DNA of 64,000 bases, from the NCBI GenBank assembly GCA_013397075.1, contig VWZS01004853.1, positions 62,001-126,000 on the forward strand, given 5' to 3'. This DNA is from Rhabdornis inornatus (taxonomy: Eukaryota; Chordata; Aves; Passeriformes; Rhabdornithidae). The translations under genes were made by a program, and so were the position numbers. Below the pieces are notes generated by a model, which did not search any database, was not told the DNA's origin, and saw only the letters and a program-made list of their open reading frames with translations. Shown one piece after another: positions 27,398 to 40,865 of this stretch (position 1 is the stretch's first letter; each line of letters starts with the position of its first letter).

Positions 27398-27749
27398 AGA
27401 ACTGCTACTGGCTGTAGGTGTTGGACCTAAATTGGGTGTAGTTCTCTTGCAAGCATCCACCGTGGGAATTCTTACGGCCTTCCTGCTTGCCGCTGTGATT
27501 CTGTTTTTCACATTTGTGATTTTCCGTCCTCCGTACCGCCACCCCCCCTTTGATTTTCCTGATCTTTTAGCGTAGACGGCTTGCTTGGCTTTTGGCACTG
27601 TGCAGAGCAATGCTGGGAAGTTTATTTAATTCATCACGGTTTTAACAGATCGGTTGGAAGTTTATTTAAAACCCGGGAAAGCACAAACAGTCTTTTATAG
27701 CCCCTTTTGGTCGTAGTTGCAAGGAGTCGCTTCCTTCGGCTGCCAAGGG

Positions 27750-28075
27750 CTGGGTAGCTCGGGGCCTGTGTGGCTGGGAGCATCCCTCGGGAGGAGCGTG
27801 TGTACGGCCCGGGGCGGGGCCCGGCGGGCGAGGAGGGGTCGGTCCCGGTTGGAGCCGCCCCCGGCAGGAGCCGCCCGCCGCCCCCCGGGCCCTGCGTCAC
27901 CGGCACCGGCACGGCCCTCCCGCGGGTGCTGGCGGAGGCCGCGGCGCGGCCGGCGCTCCGCTCCGCCCTGCCCGCACCATGCTCAGCCTGCAGGACTCCC
28001 TCTTCTTCGAGATCAGCATTAAGTCTCTGCTGAAATCCTGGAGCGGCAGTAGCAGTAAGTATGTCGCTGCACCGG
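27750..28075 (+). promoter_or_regulatory. FRYL: CpG-island promoter of FRYL (coding first exon)
   Basis: The 230 bp before the FRYL start codon are extremely rich in G+C and CpG. They include a GC box (GGGGCGGGG at 27811-27819), further GC-box-like GCCGCCC motifs, and a half cAMP-response-like CGTCA inside TGCGTCAC at 27893-27900. There is no TATA box at a fitting distance inside the island; a weak TTTATAG lies near 27693. This is typical of a broad, widely active vertebrate promoter. The transcription start cannot be placed from sequence alone, and the 5' untranslated region probably lies within about 27780-27978. Confidence 0.75.
27979..28054 (+). CDS. FRYL: FRYL coding exon 1 (N-terminal extension, residues 1-25)
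   Basis: FRYL is a very large (about 3,000-residue) furry-family scaffold built of HEAT/armadillo-like helical repeats. The family works with NDR-type kinases in cell shape and polarity control, and human FRYL is also known as a KMT2A fusion partner. This exon starts at an ATG with A at -3 and reads MLSLQDSLFFEISIKSLL then KSWSGSS. It ends one base into codon 26 at a consensus donor (GTAAGT, GT at 28055). FFEISIK.LLKSWS resembles the N terminus of the paralogue FRY, which supports homology. The phase fits exon 2 exactly (1 + 2 bases). The exon lies inside a CpG island. The canonical human FRYL protein, as I recall it, starts further in, at residue 53 of this frame, so the exon would be specific to long isoforms. 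Confidence 0.8.
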
Positions 28076-28100
28076 GAACCACAGCAGTGTAGTAGATAGC

Positions 28101-28196
28101 TTCTTTTTTTTTGTGTGTGTGTGTTTTGTTTTGTTTTATTTTATTTTGTTTTTCTTTTCCTTTTTTCCCTTTTTTTTTAATTTGTTTTTCTTTTCC
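28101..28196 (+). repeat. T-rich low-complexity block with (GT) and TTTTG/TTTTA units
   Basis: It starts 46 bases after the exon 1 donor and consists of T runs, a short GT run and pentamer-like TTTTG/TTTTA units. It is probably simple sequence expanded by slippage. U-rich sequence downstream of a donor can help its recognition, but here it lies rather far away for that. Confidence 0.8.
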
Positions 28197-31100
28197 GTGC
28201 TGCCGTGTGAAATTGCCCTTTGCAAACCAGGGTTTTAGTGGTCCTGTGTGGTGGTGCAACTTGGCATAGCCAGTCTGAGAGCTGTCTGCTTCTTAGTTCT
28301 CATGTAAGATTTTGTATGTATATATTTGTATTATTTTATTTTCTTAGGCTGCAGTTGTTTCAGTCGGGTAAAGTTCTTTGCACCCTTTGCTGTCCAAGAG
28401 AGGTGACAAGTAGATGCTCATCTCTGCGGAGTTACCAGATGCTGACGTTGTAGTTCTGTCAAGCTCCAAATGCTCCTTTGAAGCAAATCAGTCACCCTTG
28501 GACAGTGTATTTTACAGGGGGGCATTATTTTTGTGCCTGAAACCTATTATTATGCCTACAAAAACTGCCCACTTTGATCTTCTAAATGGTCTGAAATGAG
28601 AGTTTCTAGGAGGATTCCTTGTCTGAATTGAACCAGCGAAGCAAGGATGCTGCTCTTGCTTCAGACATCCTGTCTGTCCTCACATCACCCCCTTCACACA
28701 TGCTTCAGTGCAGGGTCTTGGGCCCGGAGCTGCCTCACACTGTGTAGAAAGAAGGCTTTGCTAACGTAAGCACAGCAGCTTCATGACAGGACGGCAGGAG
28801 GTGATAAAGATGATGTTATTTAACGTCAGCTGAGTATTTCCTACGTCTTAAGTTTCTTGTATATGTAAAAATGAGAAAAGTTAAGATCTGGAGGTAACTG
28901 GTATCTCAGCTTTATGTTTCATTAATTGCTGCTTGAGATGTGCTGGGATGCACAGTTTCTACTCTCCATACACTTCATCAAAATAGCTCCATTACGATTT
29001 TTACCCCAATACAGTAGTATATATTCACCTGTCTTGTTTGAAGCAATTAGTAGCAAGTTATTTATTATACAGCGTATTAATCAGTACTAGGAGATACTTA
29101 ATTTGTCCTAATAGCTCGTTCAGACCTGATTTACTTTTTGTATTAACTGCTGCAATTCATGTTTTAGACTGATACCTTTTAGACTATTGTCTTACAAGTT
29201 AAAGCAACCCATGTTTCAGAATAGGTTTTCCTTATAGGTCTTCTGTTTTAGTTTGTTTAATTTGTGTCTTGCAGATTAACAGTATCTGTTCCAAATTATA
29301 CCGTCTAGTTGTACTTGGTAGTTACTAACATGCTTGCTGCAACAGAGATAACCAGAAGGATTTTTCCAGTATTGTATAGTAGAAGTTGAAGATGCCTTAT
29401 GAAAATGATTAAAAATCCTTAACCTTGTTTGATTTATATTGTTTCCAAACTAAAGTAAATCACAGGATACAGTCAGTTACAATAAATTTAGTCTGCAACT
29501 AGATGTATAATTATATAGATAAGGAGATGAATTGTAGATCTAGACTAAATAATTGTCAGCTGTGACAAAACAGAGTAATAATAATAAGATAGAGAGTAAT
29601 AATAAAAAGGGTGTCTGAGAAGAGGTTATATATGATGCTATGTTTTCTCCTTTATGCCCTCTGTTATGTAAGCACAACAGAATAAGATCTTCCTGACTCC
29701 TTCATCAGGAAGTGGCACTTGGATCATCTACCAACAAATCAATTTTCTGTGTGCACTGGTGAGATAGCTGGGGTTTATTTCACTTTCTTCAGGATTGCCG
29801 CTCCATTTGTGAAAACGGTTGTGATTCCAGCATAGCTGCACGTCTGCTCCATGAGCGTGCGAGAGTCACATTCTGATGGCGCGCTGTGCAGCCTGGCCAG
29901 GAGCAGAGCCCTCTGTGCAGCCTGCGCCAGCTCCAAGGAGTGCAATTCACATGCATATCTTAGAGAGTTGAGCTGAAGTGGGCAAGCCATTTGCTTTGTT
30001 CCTAAAACATTTTCTAATCAAGTGATGCAGTATGTGCAGAGCAAGGAATTACACAGTATTTATGTTGGGGATGAGTTTGGAAATTCAGTAAACATCCATA
30101 TGGTAAGAAATTACTTGAGAAAAGTTTTTGTTATGTTTTCATAAAATTTTTAGGTGCAAATGCTACTTGTTATGATTTATATCATAACTTAAAACTTTTA
30201 TATACTGAAGGATGTCAGAAAAGGAGTGGGTGTGCTTGCATGCATTTCCATGTACATAAAAATAAGTATCTGCAGAGAGTGTTTAAGTGTGTAACTGAAA
30301 GGCAGCAAAGCTCCATGGATCTGGTTAAGGGCTTGCTTAGCTGGCATAATGTTGCAGTGCTGGCTAAGGTTTTATTGTAGTTGATCTTTTTTCTTTCAGT
30401 AACAACAATGAAGTGACATTCATACGGCCTAGTTTCAGAATGCTGTCTCTGTGCCAACAATTTTAGGCATTACTTCTTTTTAAATAGAGTCAGGAATGTT
30501 ATTTTAATCCAGCAGTGAAGTGAGGATGTTCCTGCTTAAGAACTATTTGCTTACTGAAGTTGTGAATGTAAGGGGGGCTTTGTACTGGCTTGTCCTCAGG
30601 TTGCTTGGCTCCGTAGTATTTAAGGAATCTTAGTTGTGATGATGTATCTCAGTGCTCTTCAATTCTGTTGTTTAGCCCATTGCAGTTTCAATATGTGGTC
30701 TGTTAATTTTGATTGTTATTTATGTTGCTTAGTGTAAGAAAGCTCTTATATTTTGTCAATAGAAACCTTAATTTAAGTTTAAGGAGGTTTGGATGCCATG
30801 AGAATTGCTTTTAGTAATGTGATATGTGGGTTCAAAAACCAAATGTGGTGCTGCTTAAAGTGAAAAGAGTTAAGTAATAAATACCTTTCTGTAAGACATG
30901 ACACAAGTTTTAGTGAAAACTAGGCATGGGATTTATGGTCCGGACAGGAACAATGGCTTTCCAGTAAACACAAGTACAATCCATTACTGCTTTAGTAAAA
31001 GCTTTTCTGTGTTTCCAGTATTTACTGTATTAATAGTCACGTCCTGTTTGGAAATAAAGAATTATTTCTGGAATTTTATTTTTTTTAATAGGATGTATTG

Positions 31101-34100
31101 TCTTTCTAAAACCTATCACACAGCTTTCTGTTGCTGTGCTGCAGTTGTGCTGTATATATCTGGTAAACAGAAGGGACTAAACAAAAGGGTACACCTTCAT
31201 CGTGTGGGTGCTTCTCTGTCCTTGAAGTCATTCCTATCTTCTTCTGGTGAATCAGTTTTGGAGGTGCTTCATGAGATTTTTCATACCATTTTGCTCAGCT
31301 TGAATCAAAAGTCATTCATATATCTCAAGAACTTATGCTGGTTAAGAGAACAGGGCTGCACTTCAACAATGCCCCTGCCAAAGCTACACTGAGGTCATTG
31401 CCCTTGGCCTCTTTTTGATAAAGGTTTGTGACAGTGATTTTCAAAGTTTCTGAGACTTGTGAGCCTGAGAACAAAGTTCTGCCAGGAAAGTGAGCTGTAT
31501 CTGCCTTTACAGCAGTTCGTTTGGAAACTGTTATAAAATCAGAAAGAAATGGAGCAGCTTTAAAACCAAGTGAATTATTGGAGCTATGGCTGCCAGGTGC
31601 TGATGAGCACCTGAAAACTGGGGAGCTGCCTGGAAGATACTTTTGAATCATTCTTTCTGTGAATGAAAAAAAGCACTTGGAGTTTGCTTTTTAAGATTCA
31701 CTTATCATCCTGTAGGATTAGTTTGACTGAAGATTACTTCCTCCTTTACCAACCAAAAATGAACTCTTGGTTCTCAAGGGAGGTTCTGCTCTGCTAATAC
31801 AATATTTAACAAAGATGTAGTGGATTCTTTTGTATCTTGTGACTTTTTGTTTGAGGACAGCAGTGAAGCTGTAATTTAAATAAGAAAGGTCGTGTTACAG
31901 TGCCATGATAGGAATGTATATGAAAAAGGACCATAAGAAGAATTCTGGAAAAACAAATGTTTTCTTGCCCGGCTTATTCTTTAGGAGAAGATGAGTGAGG
32001 TAGAGTATTTGTGGAGGTATGTGTGGCTTTTTAGCAAAACCACAGATTTGCTGCTTCTTGTCAGTTTTCTAGTGGATTATACTTTTTAAAAGTGATAAAA
32101 GCACCAGTTTTTAACATATTAGAAGTCATTATTGTATGATAAATTTCAACTTTTTTTCCCATTAACTGTTAAACAGCAAAGAAAAATAAGACGTAAGAAA
32201 AAAATTGGTCTGAGATGTTACATGATTGCTTCTCTTCCAGACTGTCCTTTGGGCTAAGAGTTATTAGTGGCACTGTGGTGCTCTAGAGAATTTTTATACC
32301 ACTTTTATATTCCAGTGGAAAAATCAGTATTCACAATGTAGAGAAATCCTATTTTCGTGAGATACTGTTTTTGGTGCCTTCTAAAACATTTATTATAGTT
32401 ATTAAATAAGTACAATGTTAAGTAGTGTGTTAACTTCATTTCTCTAGTGTTAAGCATTCCAAACAATAATATGCACAGTCATTTTTGCAGGAAACTTTTT
32501 CTTTATTGTAACCTTGACTTCAAAGGGTCATGTCAATTAGTGGTGTTGCCTTGTATGCTGAAACATGATAGGCTCTTTCTAGGGAATGTAATGATTTTTC
32601 TTTACATCTTCTGAGATTGTTCTGACATATTGAAAAGTGAATTTTTAAAATTAAAGATTAATCCAAATTAAGTTTTAAAAAAGCTACTAAATTCTGGTTT
32701 TTTGAAAACAAGCATCTAAGTGTAATTTGTGTTAGTAAATGTAGTTACAGATCCCTGTACTACTCAAGCAGCAAATTTTTTTCTTTTAGAAGGGACACAT
32801 GATGACCTTTCCCCAGTCTTTAAGTTGTTATGGCAAAAGCAAGTTTCTGTCAGTAGTTAATCGCCCAATACAATGTGAATGTATTAATGTATTGTGGAGT
32901 GTGACCTCCATATTTGTCTCTATTTATGAAATTCTGTGGCCTTTGATGGTGGTTTCTTGTGCTGTACGTCTTGAGTCACACAATGAGTCATTACATCTCC
33001 TGGTATATGGTGTTGGCATATATTCCATTAAATGAGGTGCTAGTAACATTCTTTGTACTAAAATTTGCTATGTAAAGAGAAGATTGGCTGGGGCTTTTTT
33101 CACCCCCCTCACTTCTTTCTTTGTTTCTGGGTAAGCTTGGAATAACATGATCTGCAAGTGGATGTGGAGTGGAAGAAGGTAACAAGGCTGTAATGTAACA
33201 TCCAAACTAGTCAAAGCCAAGTACCACCCTGAAGCTGAAGAATACCCAGCATACATATGTGAGTGATCTCAAGGGAAGAAGGGTGGATGTTGAGGCTCCT
33301 GTAACAGAATGTTCAGGATCAACTGCCTAGCAGTGAGAGGCTGCCTGCCTCTCTTGGTGGCATGTATGGATGTCTTGGCTCAGCTGGATCACTGAGTCTT
33401 GCTCTCCTGTCTTTTGCATAGAAGCCTTTTTCTATTTGCTTGTTTTTATTCTGTATGACTGAAGATATGTGTGGGGTGTTTTTGGGTATTTTGGGGTTGG
33501 TCTATCTTCCGTTATTGCTAAGCATTCATACCTATAAGTATACTTTTTGCCTGCCTCATCTATTTGATGTCAGCAGTCTGTACTGTAACACCTTCCATGT
33601 ACACTGGGCTTTAGAGTGTGGATGCTCATAAGGGAAGTGTATGTATCCAGATTTTTACCAGTTGTAATTAGTTTAGGTTATGTTGTTTTGGGCCTTACTT
33701 TGGACTTCTCTGCACATAAAGATGGAAAATACTGAACTGTTACTTAAAACAAAGTATGTTTTGAGGATTGTTTTGTGTGAAATACTTTGTATTAATTTTT
33801 TTCATAAAATGCTTGTGTTGTAGGAAGTACATTATATGTTGGAGTAGACATTATTTATCTTCATCAGACATAGATATGCTAGAATGAGCTTCCCTTTGGG
33901 AAATTTTTTCTATGAAAGTGATAGACTTTCTGCTAAACCCATAGCTAGATTCTGTAATGATTCAAATTGCGGAAGAGAATGCTGTTGAAAGGAGAAAGTG
34001 CACCAAATACAAACCACTCTGTCAGCTACTGTTGCTGGAATAAACTGCATGCTCTGCATGGACTTCAGGAAAGCTCCAGATAAACCAATTGCAGCAAGCC

Positions 34101-34126
34101 ATATCAAATACCCCATTTCTGCTGAC

Positions 34127-34150
34127 TTTTTTTTTTTTTTTTTTTTTTTT
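34127..34150 (+). repeat. Poly-T run (24)
   Basis: Twenty-four consecutive T. It might be the antisense tail of a retroposed copy, but I see no recognisable element or flanking duplication next to it. Confidence 0.9.
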
Positions 34151-37100
34151 AACACTCTAGCTCTGGTGCCTTTTGTATTTGAAGGGGAAAGATTTAGACA
34201 TTAGGGGTTTATTAGCATTTAAGAGATAACTGGTACAATGACATTTATTTATTTGGAAAGGTGATTGCCAGCTTTTTTTTGCTGTATTATATCCTGTGTA
34301 CATGTAGTTAGAAGTTTTCCATTCAATAGAAGTAAATATTCTTCCTCATTCCTATACAGAGAGTAATGATGCCAATCAAAGGGAGCTGTTAAATTCTGTT
34401 AGGTATAGTGCAAAATAAAGGGTCAATTTAAAGAGGAAAAGGCCATTCTAAATAAGAAAGGACACTTGGAACGTAAAAGAAGTTGGGCCATGTTAATGTA
34501 AATAAGAATTAAGTTTTTGAACTCTTAGCATTCTCAGTTGCCTGTGTGAACATCACAAGCAGAGGTTTATATTAATAGATCAGGTGGAAACTCCTTTTTG
34601 TGAGAGATCTCAGGGAAGTTAAATGAACCATGATATGTGTAATAGACTACCAAGCTGCAATAACAAAAGAAAATAAAATGTTGAGGCATAGAATGGTTTT
34701 GTTTTAACTACTTTTAATATTAGAATACTAATTATTGGAAAATTAGGATACAGAAAGAAATAAACTTTTCATCATTGAGTTTGCATTGATAATTCTCATT
34801 AGACAAATCCAGTAGTCTCTTATAGACTGATCTAGAAGCAGTTAAAATACAGTGGTGGTCAAAAAGCTAGATGTGGAAAATGTTTCAATACTGTTATAGA
34901 ATTACATGGTTTATGATTCTTTAATTAATTCTCCTCAGAACTTAAACTTGATGCCCTAAGTAGGTATAGTTAGAAAAAACAAGAAAAAGCACAATGTGTA
35001 GGACAGATTTTACTCCGTTCAGAGCAAATTCTACTAATGAATATATATGTATATATTTTGAATGCTTTCAAAGTAGTAGTAGAAAACAACAGGTATATGA
35101 AACATTTTCCTCATTTTTTGCTTTTTCTCATTCTTCTCCTAAGAATCAAGAATTTGAAAATGCCAAGTAAGGTAAAAGTACTTTTTGTCAGATATATGTA
35201 GTCTTAGAAACAGACTGCTAAGAGTTTAAAAAACAACTATTTCAATCTTGAAGAATAACATTTTTAATTTAAAACATTAATATTTATAGATTTCTTGCTC
35301 AAGAATTCGTTTAAGTTCTAGAAGCAATTAATTTTGTAAAAACATCTTAGGAAAACACAGGAAGGGAGGTATAAATAACTCCTGTGCTTCTTAGGCACAG
35401 CTGGCATGTGATTTGGGGATATTTTCAACTTCATTTTCTGAAGTTTTCTTTGCAGATAACTGGTACAGACAAGAATGGTGGTCTAGAAAGATGTATGAAT
35501 GCCTTAAGCCCTTGCAAATCAATGCTAACTAATTAATGGATATTTGAAAGAATTGTTACATTCACAGTGCTATCAAAGCGGTGTAAGTAGCTCTGGGGGC
35601 TGTTCATTTTCTTCCTTTTGCTGCTTTTATTCATTGTCCCTGTTCACTGCCTTTGTTCACGCTGAACTAGAACTGAAGATCTTCAGGTTAGGAACAGGGA
35701 TGTTTGTGAGGGTGCCAGAGTCAGTAGTCAGTAACAACTCAGCAGCTCTTGATGCAGCCCATGTTTGGCTTAGAAAATTGCGTGTCTGATATCTCAGTGG
35801 AAACCTGCCTCCGTTTTATCTCCAACATCTTGCTTTGTGCTGGCTATCAGCAGGACATAGCAGCTGGGCCAAGTATCACCAGATTTTTACTGTTCTTTCA
35901 GCTACAAATGAGGTCTTGTCCTGAAAAAAGAGAGGCTGGCAACTAGTGCTTCATTTTTATGACAGCAAAGTGAAGAAAGTGAGAAGCTAATGCAGGTGTA
36001 CTGAGGTTTGGTTGAGAAGTTCAAAGTTTTTTTGATAGCTGTTTGAACACTGTGTCCAGAAACCCATGATAGACTAAGCTGGGGATATTAAGGTGGAGTC
36101 GTACGTTGTTCTTGCTTGTAGGGATATTTTAATCTTTGAACCTCTCTCTCTTCAGAAAGTAATTGGGTAGGAAAAAAGGAAGGAGGAACCCAAAATCTAG
36201 AAATAACCTATCAGAACTGCATGGATGGGAAAGATTTTGCAGTATTTTTTTCTTACCGTTTTTCTTCTTAAATAGTGATCGAAAAACCCTGAAAGAGTAC
36301 TTAAAGTTATAATTTTTCTTAATAGGAAAAAGTGTATCACTAATTATGAAATAACTACCTTAAGAAAACTATGGGCAAACCCAAGTTTCAGAAAATATGG
36401 CAAAAGGTGGCCAAAAGGAAAGTGATTTCACTGTTAGAAATTTTCCTTGTATCTATCACTGTGGTATTGTTCAAAGGTTTATTTGAATAATTTTTACATT
36501 TTTTTTTTTTTTATTTATAGTTCATGCCTATCTTTTATGGCCACATTATCCCTAAAGACATTACTGTAACTAGAATAGTGGAGTGCTCATCTTGGAGAAG
36601 ACAAGAACATAATGTGTTTAATCAAGCAGGGGAGAGGATGGTAGGACAGAGCCTGGGAGGTCTTTGCCATTGATTCTATATGATTTGAAGCAAACCCATA
36701 GGATTTCATGATCTAAAATGTGGTAAAGGATATGAATTATGCTACCACTGAGCACAAAAACTTTTTTAAGCATATTGACATGAAGTTCAGCATCACTAAA
36801 AGTCAATCAAACTGGCGTATTGCTGTAGATGCAAGTCTTTAAAGTAAAAAAAAGTTGTATGCACTGCACTTCTTATTCTGAAAACATTAGGTGAAGAAGT
36901 ACTGTGTCCTTAGTTAACTTTAATTTAGATACTGTTTTAACATATATTCTTGCACATTTGTGTTTTTTTCTCAAGCTTTTGTATCTCTTTTTTTGCTGAC
37001 TCCTGCTGAGGCCATCTACCTAATGGTGCTGAGAAAAATTATGTTAAGTCCTTGAGAATTGTTTGCCGTTTAAAGGCTGGGGTTACTAAGACTGACTGCC

Positions 37101-37329
37101 AGAAAGCGATTGTGAATATTGGATAGTTTTAGGTGTTTGGGGACTGAGAGAGGTAAAAGAGACCCGTGAGGTGCATCTGTGCCATCCTGATATGATTAAA
37201 ACATCTCAGTGTTTTATGGTGGTGTTAATATGTGACTACACAAACTTAAATACCACATCCTGAGGGAGAAAGATGAGCAATGAGCTCTGGATGTGAAACT
37301 CACATTTCCAGGTCACTGGCCAAGAGTGT

Positions 37330-37460
37330 AGCTTGGCAGAGGCCAGAGCTCGTTATCGTTTCGTGGTTTGCGCTTGGTCTCCTTCCAGGTGTCCGGACTG
37401 GAGCGCTCCCTGCTTTGAGGCCCTAACCCCCGACTGAGCTACGCAGTCCCACCCTGGCCA
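37330..37460 (-). other. CpG-rich islet with tRNA-like box A and palindromes
   Basis: About 130 bp with many CpG and high G+C lie alone inside AT-rich intron DNA. On the minus strand TAGCTCAGTCGG fits the RNA polymerase III box A consensus, and GCTC can pair with GGGC twelve bases later like a D arm. There is no box B (GGTTCGANTCC) and no T arm, so it is not a tRNA gene. On the + strand GGACTG (37395-37400) and CAGTCC (37444-37449) can close a 43-base loop. Perfect palindromes GTCCGGAC (37391-37398) and GGAGCGCTCC (37400-37409) lie beside it. It could be a decayed tRNA-derived insertion, part of an LTR, or a regulatory element. Confidence 0.3.
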
Positions 37461-40400
37461 AACTGTATCTCTGCTTCTGTTACCCCCAGAAGCTGGTCAG
37501 TTGTTCATCTCATCTGTGTTTTATTACTGGAGAGTGATTAATGAGGTAATGTTTTATTAGAATAGATACAGAATTTGCCTATGTAACCTCAGTGTACTGA
37601 GGAAGCTTGTGCTCCAAAACCTTTATCAGAGAGTCTGAGATTTCCAGGGTTAAGTGGGAATAACCGGGCAATGCATAATATAAGCTCTGTTAATAATATA
37701 TGTGAGCAAGAATGAAGGAAGTATTGCTCCATTTAAAAATTAATGCTGCCAATATATTTATATATTGCAACTTTGGAAATGGCAGCATTGACTATCTGTC
37801 TGTAGTAATTCCGGTTGGAAACCTAAGTGACCTGATTTTTTTTTTGATCATGTAGCAGTAGTAAGGAGCCTTACAGATTATCAGACCAATATTTACTTTG
37901 TGATATTCTCTACTATGAAATTTCACCCTCTCTTCCTAAAGAAGGATGAACATTGGGGAATTTTAAAAGCAGAAACATAGTAGTTTCTTATATTTTTCCT
38001 GTATATTCCTCATTCCTTATATTTTATATAATTTATATATTTGTATATATATTCCTTATATTTGTTGAGTACTGTGTAGTTTTCTAAATATCTTGCAAGA
38101 ACTGCTGTCACTATTCACCAACTGTAGTTGACATCAGCACATGCAGTAAGATACTTATTTCCTTTTCAAGCCTTGAAACCTGGTGGTATTTGAATGACTG
38201 CAGATCTGAATGTAGCTATGAACACAGTTGTCTCACCTCCTTACAGGCCGTTCTCTTTAAAATATGGATTTATATATAAACATGTTATTAACTCTGTCCA
38301 TCAACTTGTAGGCCAGTGTATCTGTTATTTGCTGATAGACTGTGGATATTTTCCACGTCTTCCTACACAAGTACAAAACCTGCTAGTTAATTTTTACCAC
38401 AAAACGGTGTAGGAAATGCTATTGCAACATTGTATAAGCCATGTAGCAAATGTAAATGTGAAAACTTGTAAGAGGGAAAGCAGATGTTATTTAAAATGTG
38501 AACTGAGGGGAGCAAAACCTATGTTTCCTAGAGGTCCACTCAGCAGCCAGGCACTAGGACGGGGCTGCTCAAGGTGTCTGTCCAGCAAAAAGGCACCACA
38601 ATGCTTGTGTCGAGCTATTACATCTATAATCTGTCATCATGGTATGGGAGCCAAGAATGCCAGGTGTAACATTCTCCAGATGTCCCGGGTTCCTTTTCAG
38701 TTGGCAACAGATTTAGGAACAGTGTTTTTGGAGTTGTCACTGTTCTGTGTGCCCATCCTGTCCCACTTTTGTGAGTCATTTTATGATTCTTTGTCTCCAG
38801 ATTCTGGGTGTGTTGTGAAACTGCAGGCGGGTGCAGGGGAATCTCCATACCCACTCAGCCAGGTGTTGTTCATGCAGGCCATGCTGAAAGCCCCACGTGT
38901 TCCCTGGTGCCTCCACAGGCAGAACTTCCCATTCATACCAGTCTCAGCCTCTCAGTTACAGTTCTCTGCAATGCTTTTTAGAGCTTAAAAGAATGTATTG
39001 AAATCAGAAAAAGGATCCTACTGTGGAGAGAGCAAACTACTTTTTGAAGTAAATTAGAATCAGATAAAAACTTAAAATGACAGTTGTGGAAGGTGGGAGA
39101 GAAAAAGGTGGGTTTTTTCCCCTTATGGTAGTAATGCACACAGCGCGAATCTTTTAAATGACCAATTTAGCCATGTATTTTGGAATTCCGTGGACAAGCA
39201 CATGACAACCTTTTTTTATTTCAGATGTGACTAGTCTCTTCCCATGAAACTGACAAAGAAGCTGTTAACTCTGGAACCTTGGTGTGTTTATGGTGGCTAA
39301 GAATAGCTCTGCATGGCACTGAGTATTGTCTTCTAATAGATGTCCAGTTTGAGTGCTGGCTATGTGCATTGAGTGCTGGGTGGAATTTTTTTGCCAGGTT
39401 TGTGCTATGCCCTTCCACTTCATCTGAGCCCTTAAAGCCCTGAAGGCTGTCATCTGTTTCCCTAAGGAATTATACAACTTGAGCTTCTTCCTAATTTAGT
39501 TTAGTTTTGTTTGCGGTAAGCATAGATAAATTTAGTCAGAAAGTCTGATTAGAAATACAAGTGTCTCATGCTTATTCTTAAAAAAAAATGGTAACTATGG
39601 TCTCATGTGAACTCAGCACTACCTTTTGCTGTAAAAGACTTAAAAAGCACTGAGAAACCTCTAAAAACAATACCCCTACTAACCCACACATGCAAAGCAA
39701 ATTTGGATAAGTGTCCTAGTGAACAATCCTAAATTTTCTATATGTTTGTTAATTTTCATATTCGTCAAACTTTTTTCCCAAGAAAATAGATATCCCAGAC
39801 TATCAATAAATTAAGCAGCTGACACTGCTGTTTTTATGTAGAATTTGATGAATGAAAGTACTTAGTTCAGAAGAGCACGTTTGATAAACAGGAAAAACAC
39901 AGACAACTTACTACACCTAATTTAAAAACAGAACTTACAACAGCATAATAAGATATGTGTGTGCCTTCACAAGGAAATTTATGCTGTAGTTGAAAAATAG
40001 TCAGTCTCTCCTGTGTGCTAATAACTCGTTGGTAATATCTACTGGGAACTGAAATCCAGTGGAGGTGAATTTTCAGAAGAGCTGATCCCCTGAGTGCAGG
40101 GCAGAAAATTTCATTCAGGAAAATGATCAGATAATTTTTTTTTACAGTTAAATTTAGGTAGTTACCTGGATGTGAAAAGAAAAAGGGTTTTATTTTTTTT
40201 TTATTCCTCAGCAAAATTACTGTAAGAATATGCTTTTGAAAATGTTGTTTTCACTTTTTCTATTTTTCTGCCTATGACATGTTTGTGTGAAATATGGCAG
40301 ATTGAGTTAATCTAGTTTATTTTCCTTTTCAGCTCATATGTTCATATGGATGATTACCAGGCAAAACTGACAGAATCAGAGCGTAGAACAGTTGTTCTTT

Positions 40401-40821
40401 TCTGAAATTGATATTTAATGCATGAGACATTTTCTATTCCTGATTTGTGTATGCTTATACATACTCCAGTGCTTGAATGTATTTGTTTATTCTCTTCTTT
40501 GCTTTTTTAAATCCTTGTGTATATATACCTAATACTTCAATTTTCAAAATATACCTTGGTATCAGAAATACTATTACAATATTTCTGAGCACTCCACGAG
40601 GCAGCTATTTACTAAGACGTGACTGTGCTCTGTAAGTGGACCCAGTCTGGGCTAATGTTTTGGGGTTTTTTCCTTTGTTTTTTAGTGATACATTATTTGA
40701 TGTTCATGGTTACTTTATAACTGATGTTCCAGAGTCCTTTTCTGAAATAGTCTTCTAGAGCAAAACTGCCAGCATTCATTACTTTCTTGCATTTACTCAG
40801 GAAAGGTATCAATTTGACATT

Positions 40822-40865
40822 AATGAGGATAATTGAGGATAATGAGCATAATGAGGATAATGAGG
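40822..40865 (+). repeat. Short tandem repeat, 9-10-bp unit AATGAGGAT
   Basis: About four and a half copies of AATGAGGAT, one with an extra T and one with a G-to-C change. It explains the repeated Ile-Met-Arg-Ile seen when translated. Confidence 0.9.

Noticed and set aside
27356..28259. Overlapping reading frames of 77-120 codons on both strands around the FRYL CpG island
   Set aside because: They are GC-driven shadows. Only the frame starting at 27979 continues in phase across a consensus splice into a conserved FRYL exon.
30898..31392. 164-codon intronic protein
   Set aside because: No family resemblance or domain, low-complexity aromatic stretches, and a length compatible with chance in this amount of AT-rich sequence.
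37395..37452. tRNA gene on the minus strand
   Set aside because: A box A-like TAGCTCAGTCGG and a possible D arm exist, but there is no box B, no T arm and no proper anticodon stem, and the closing stem spans only about 55 nt.
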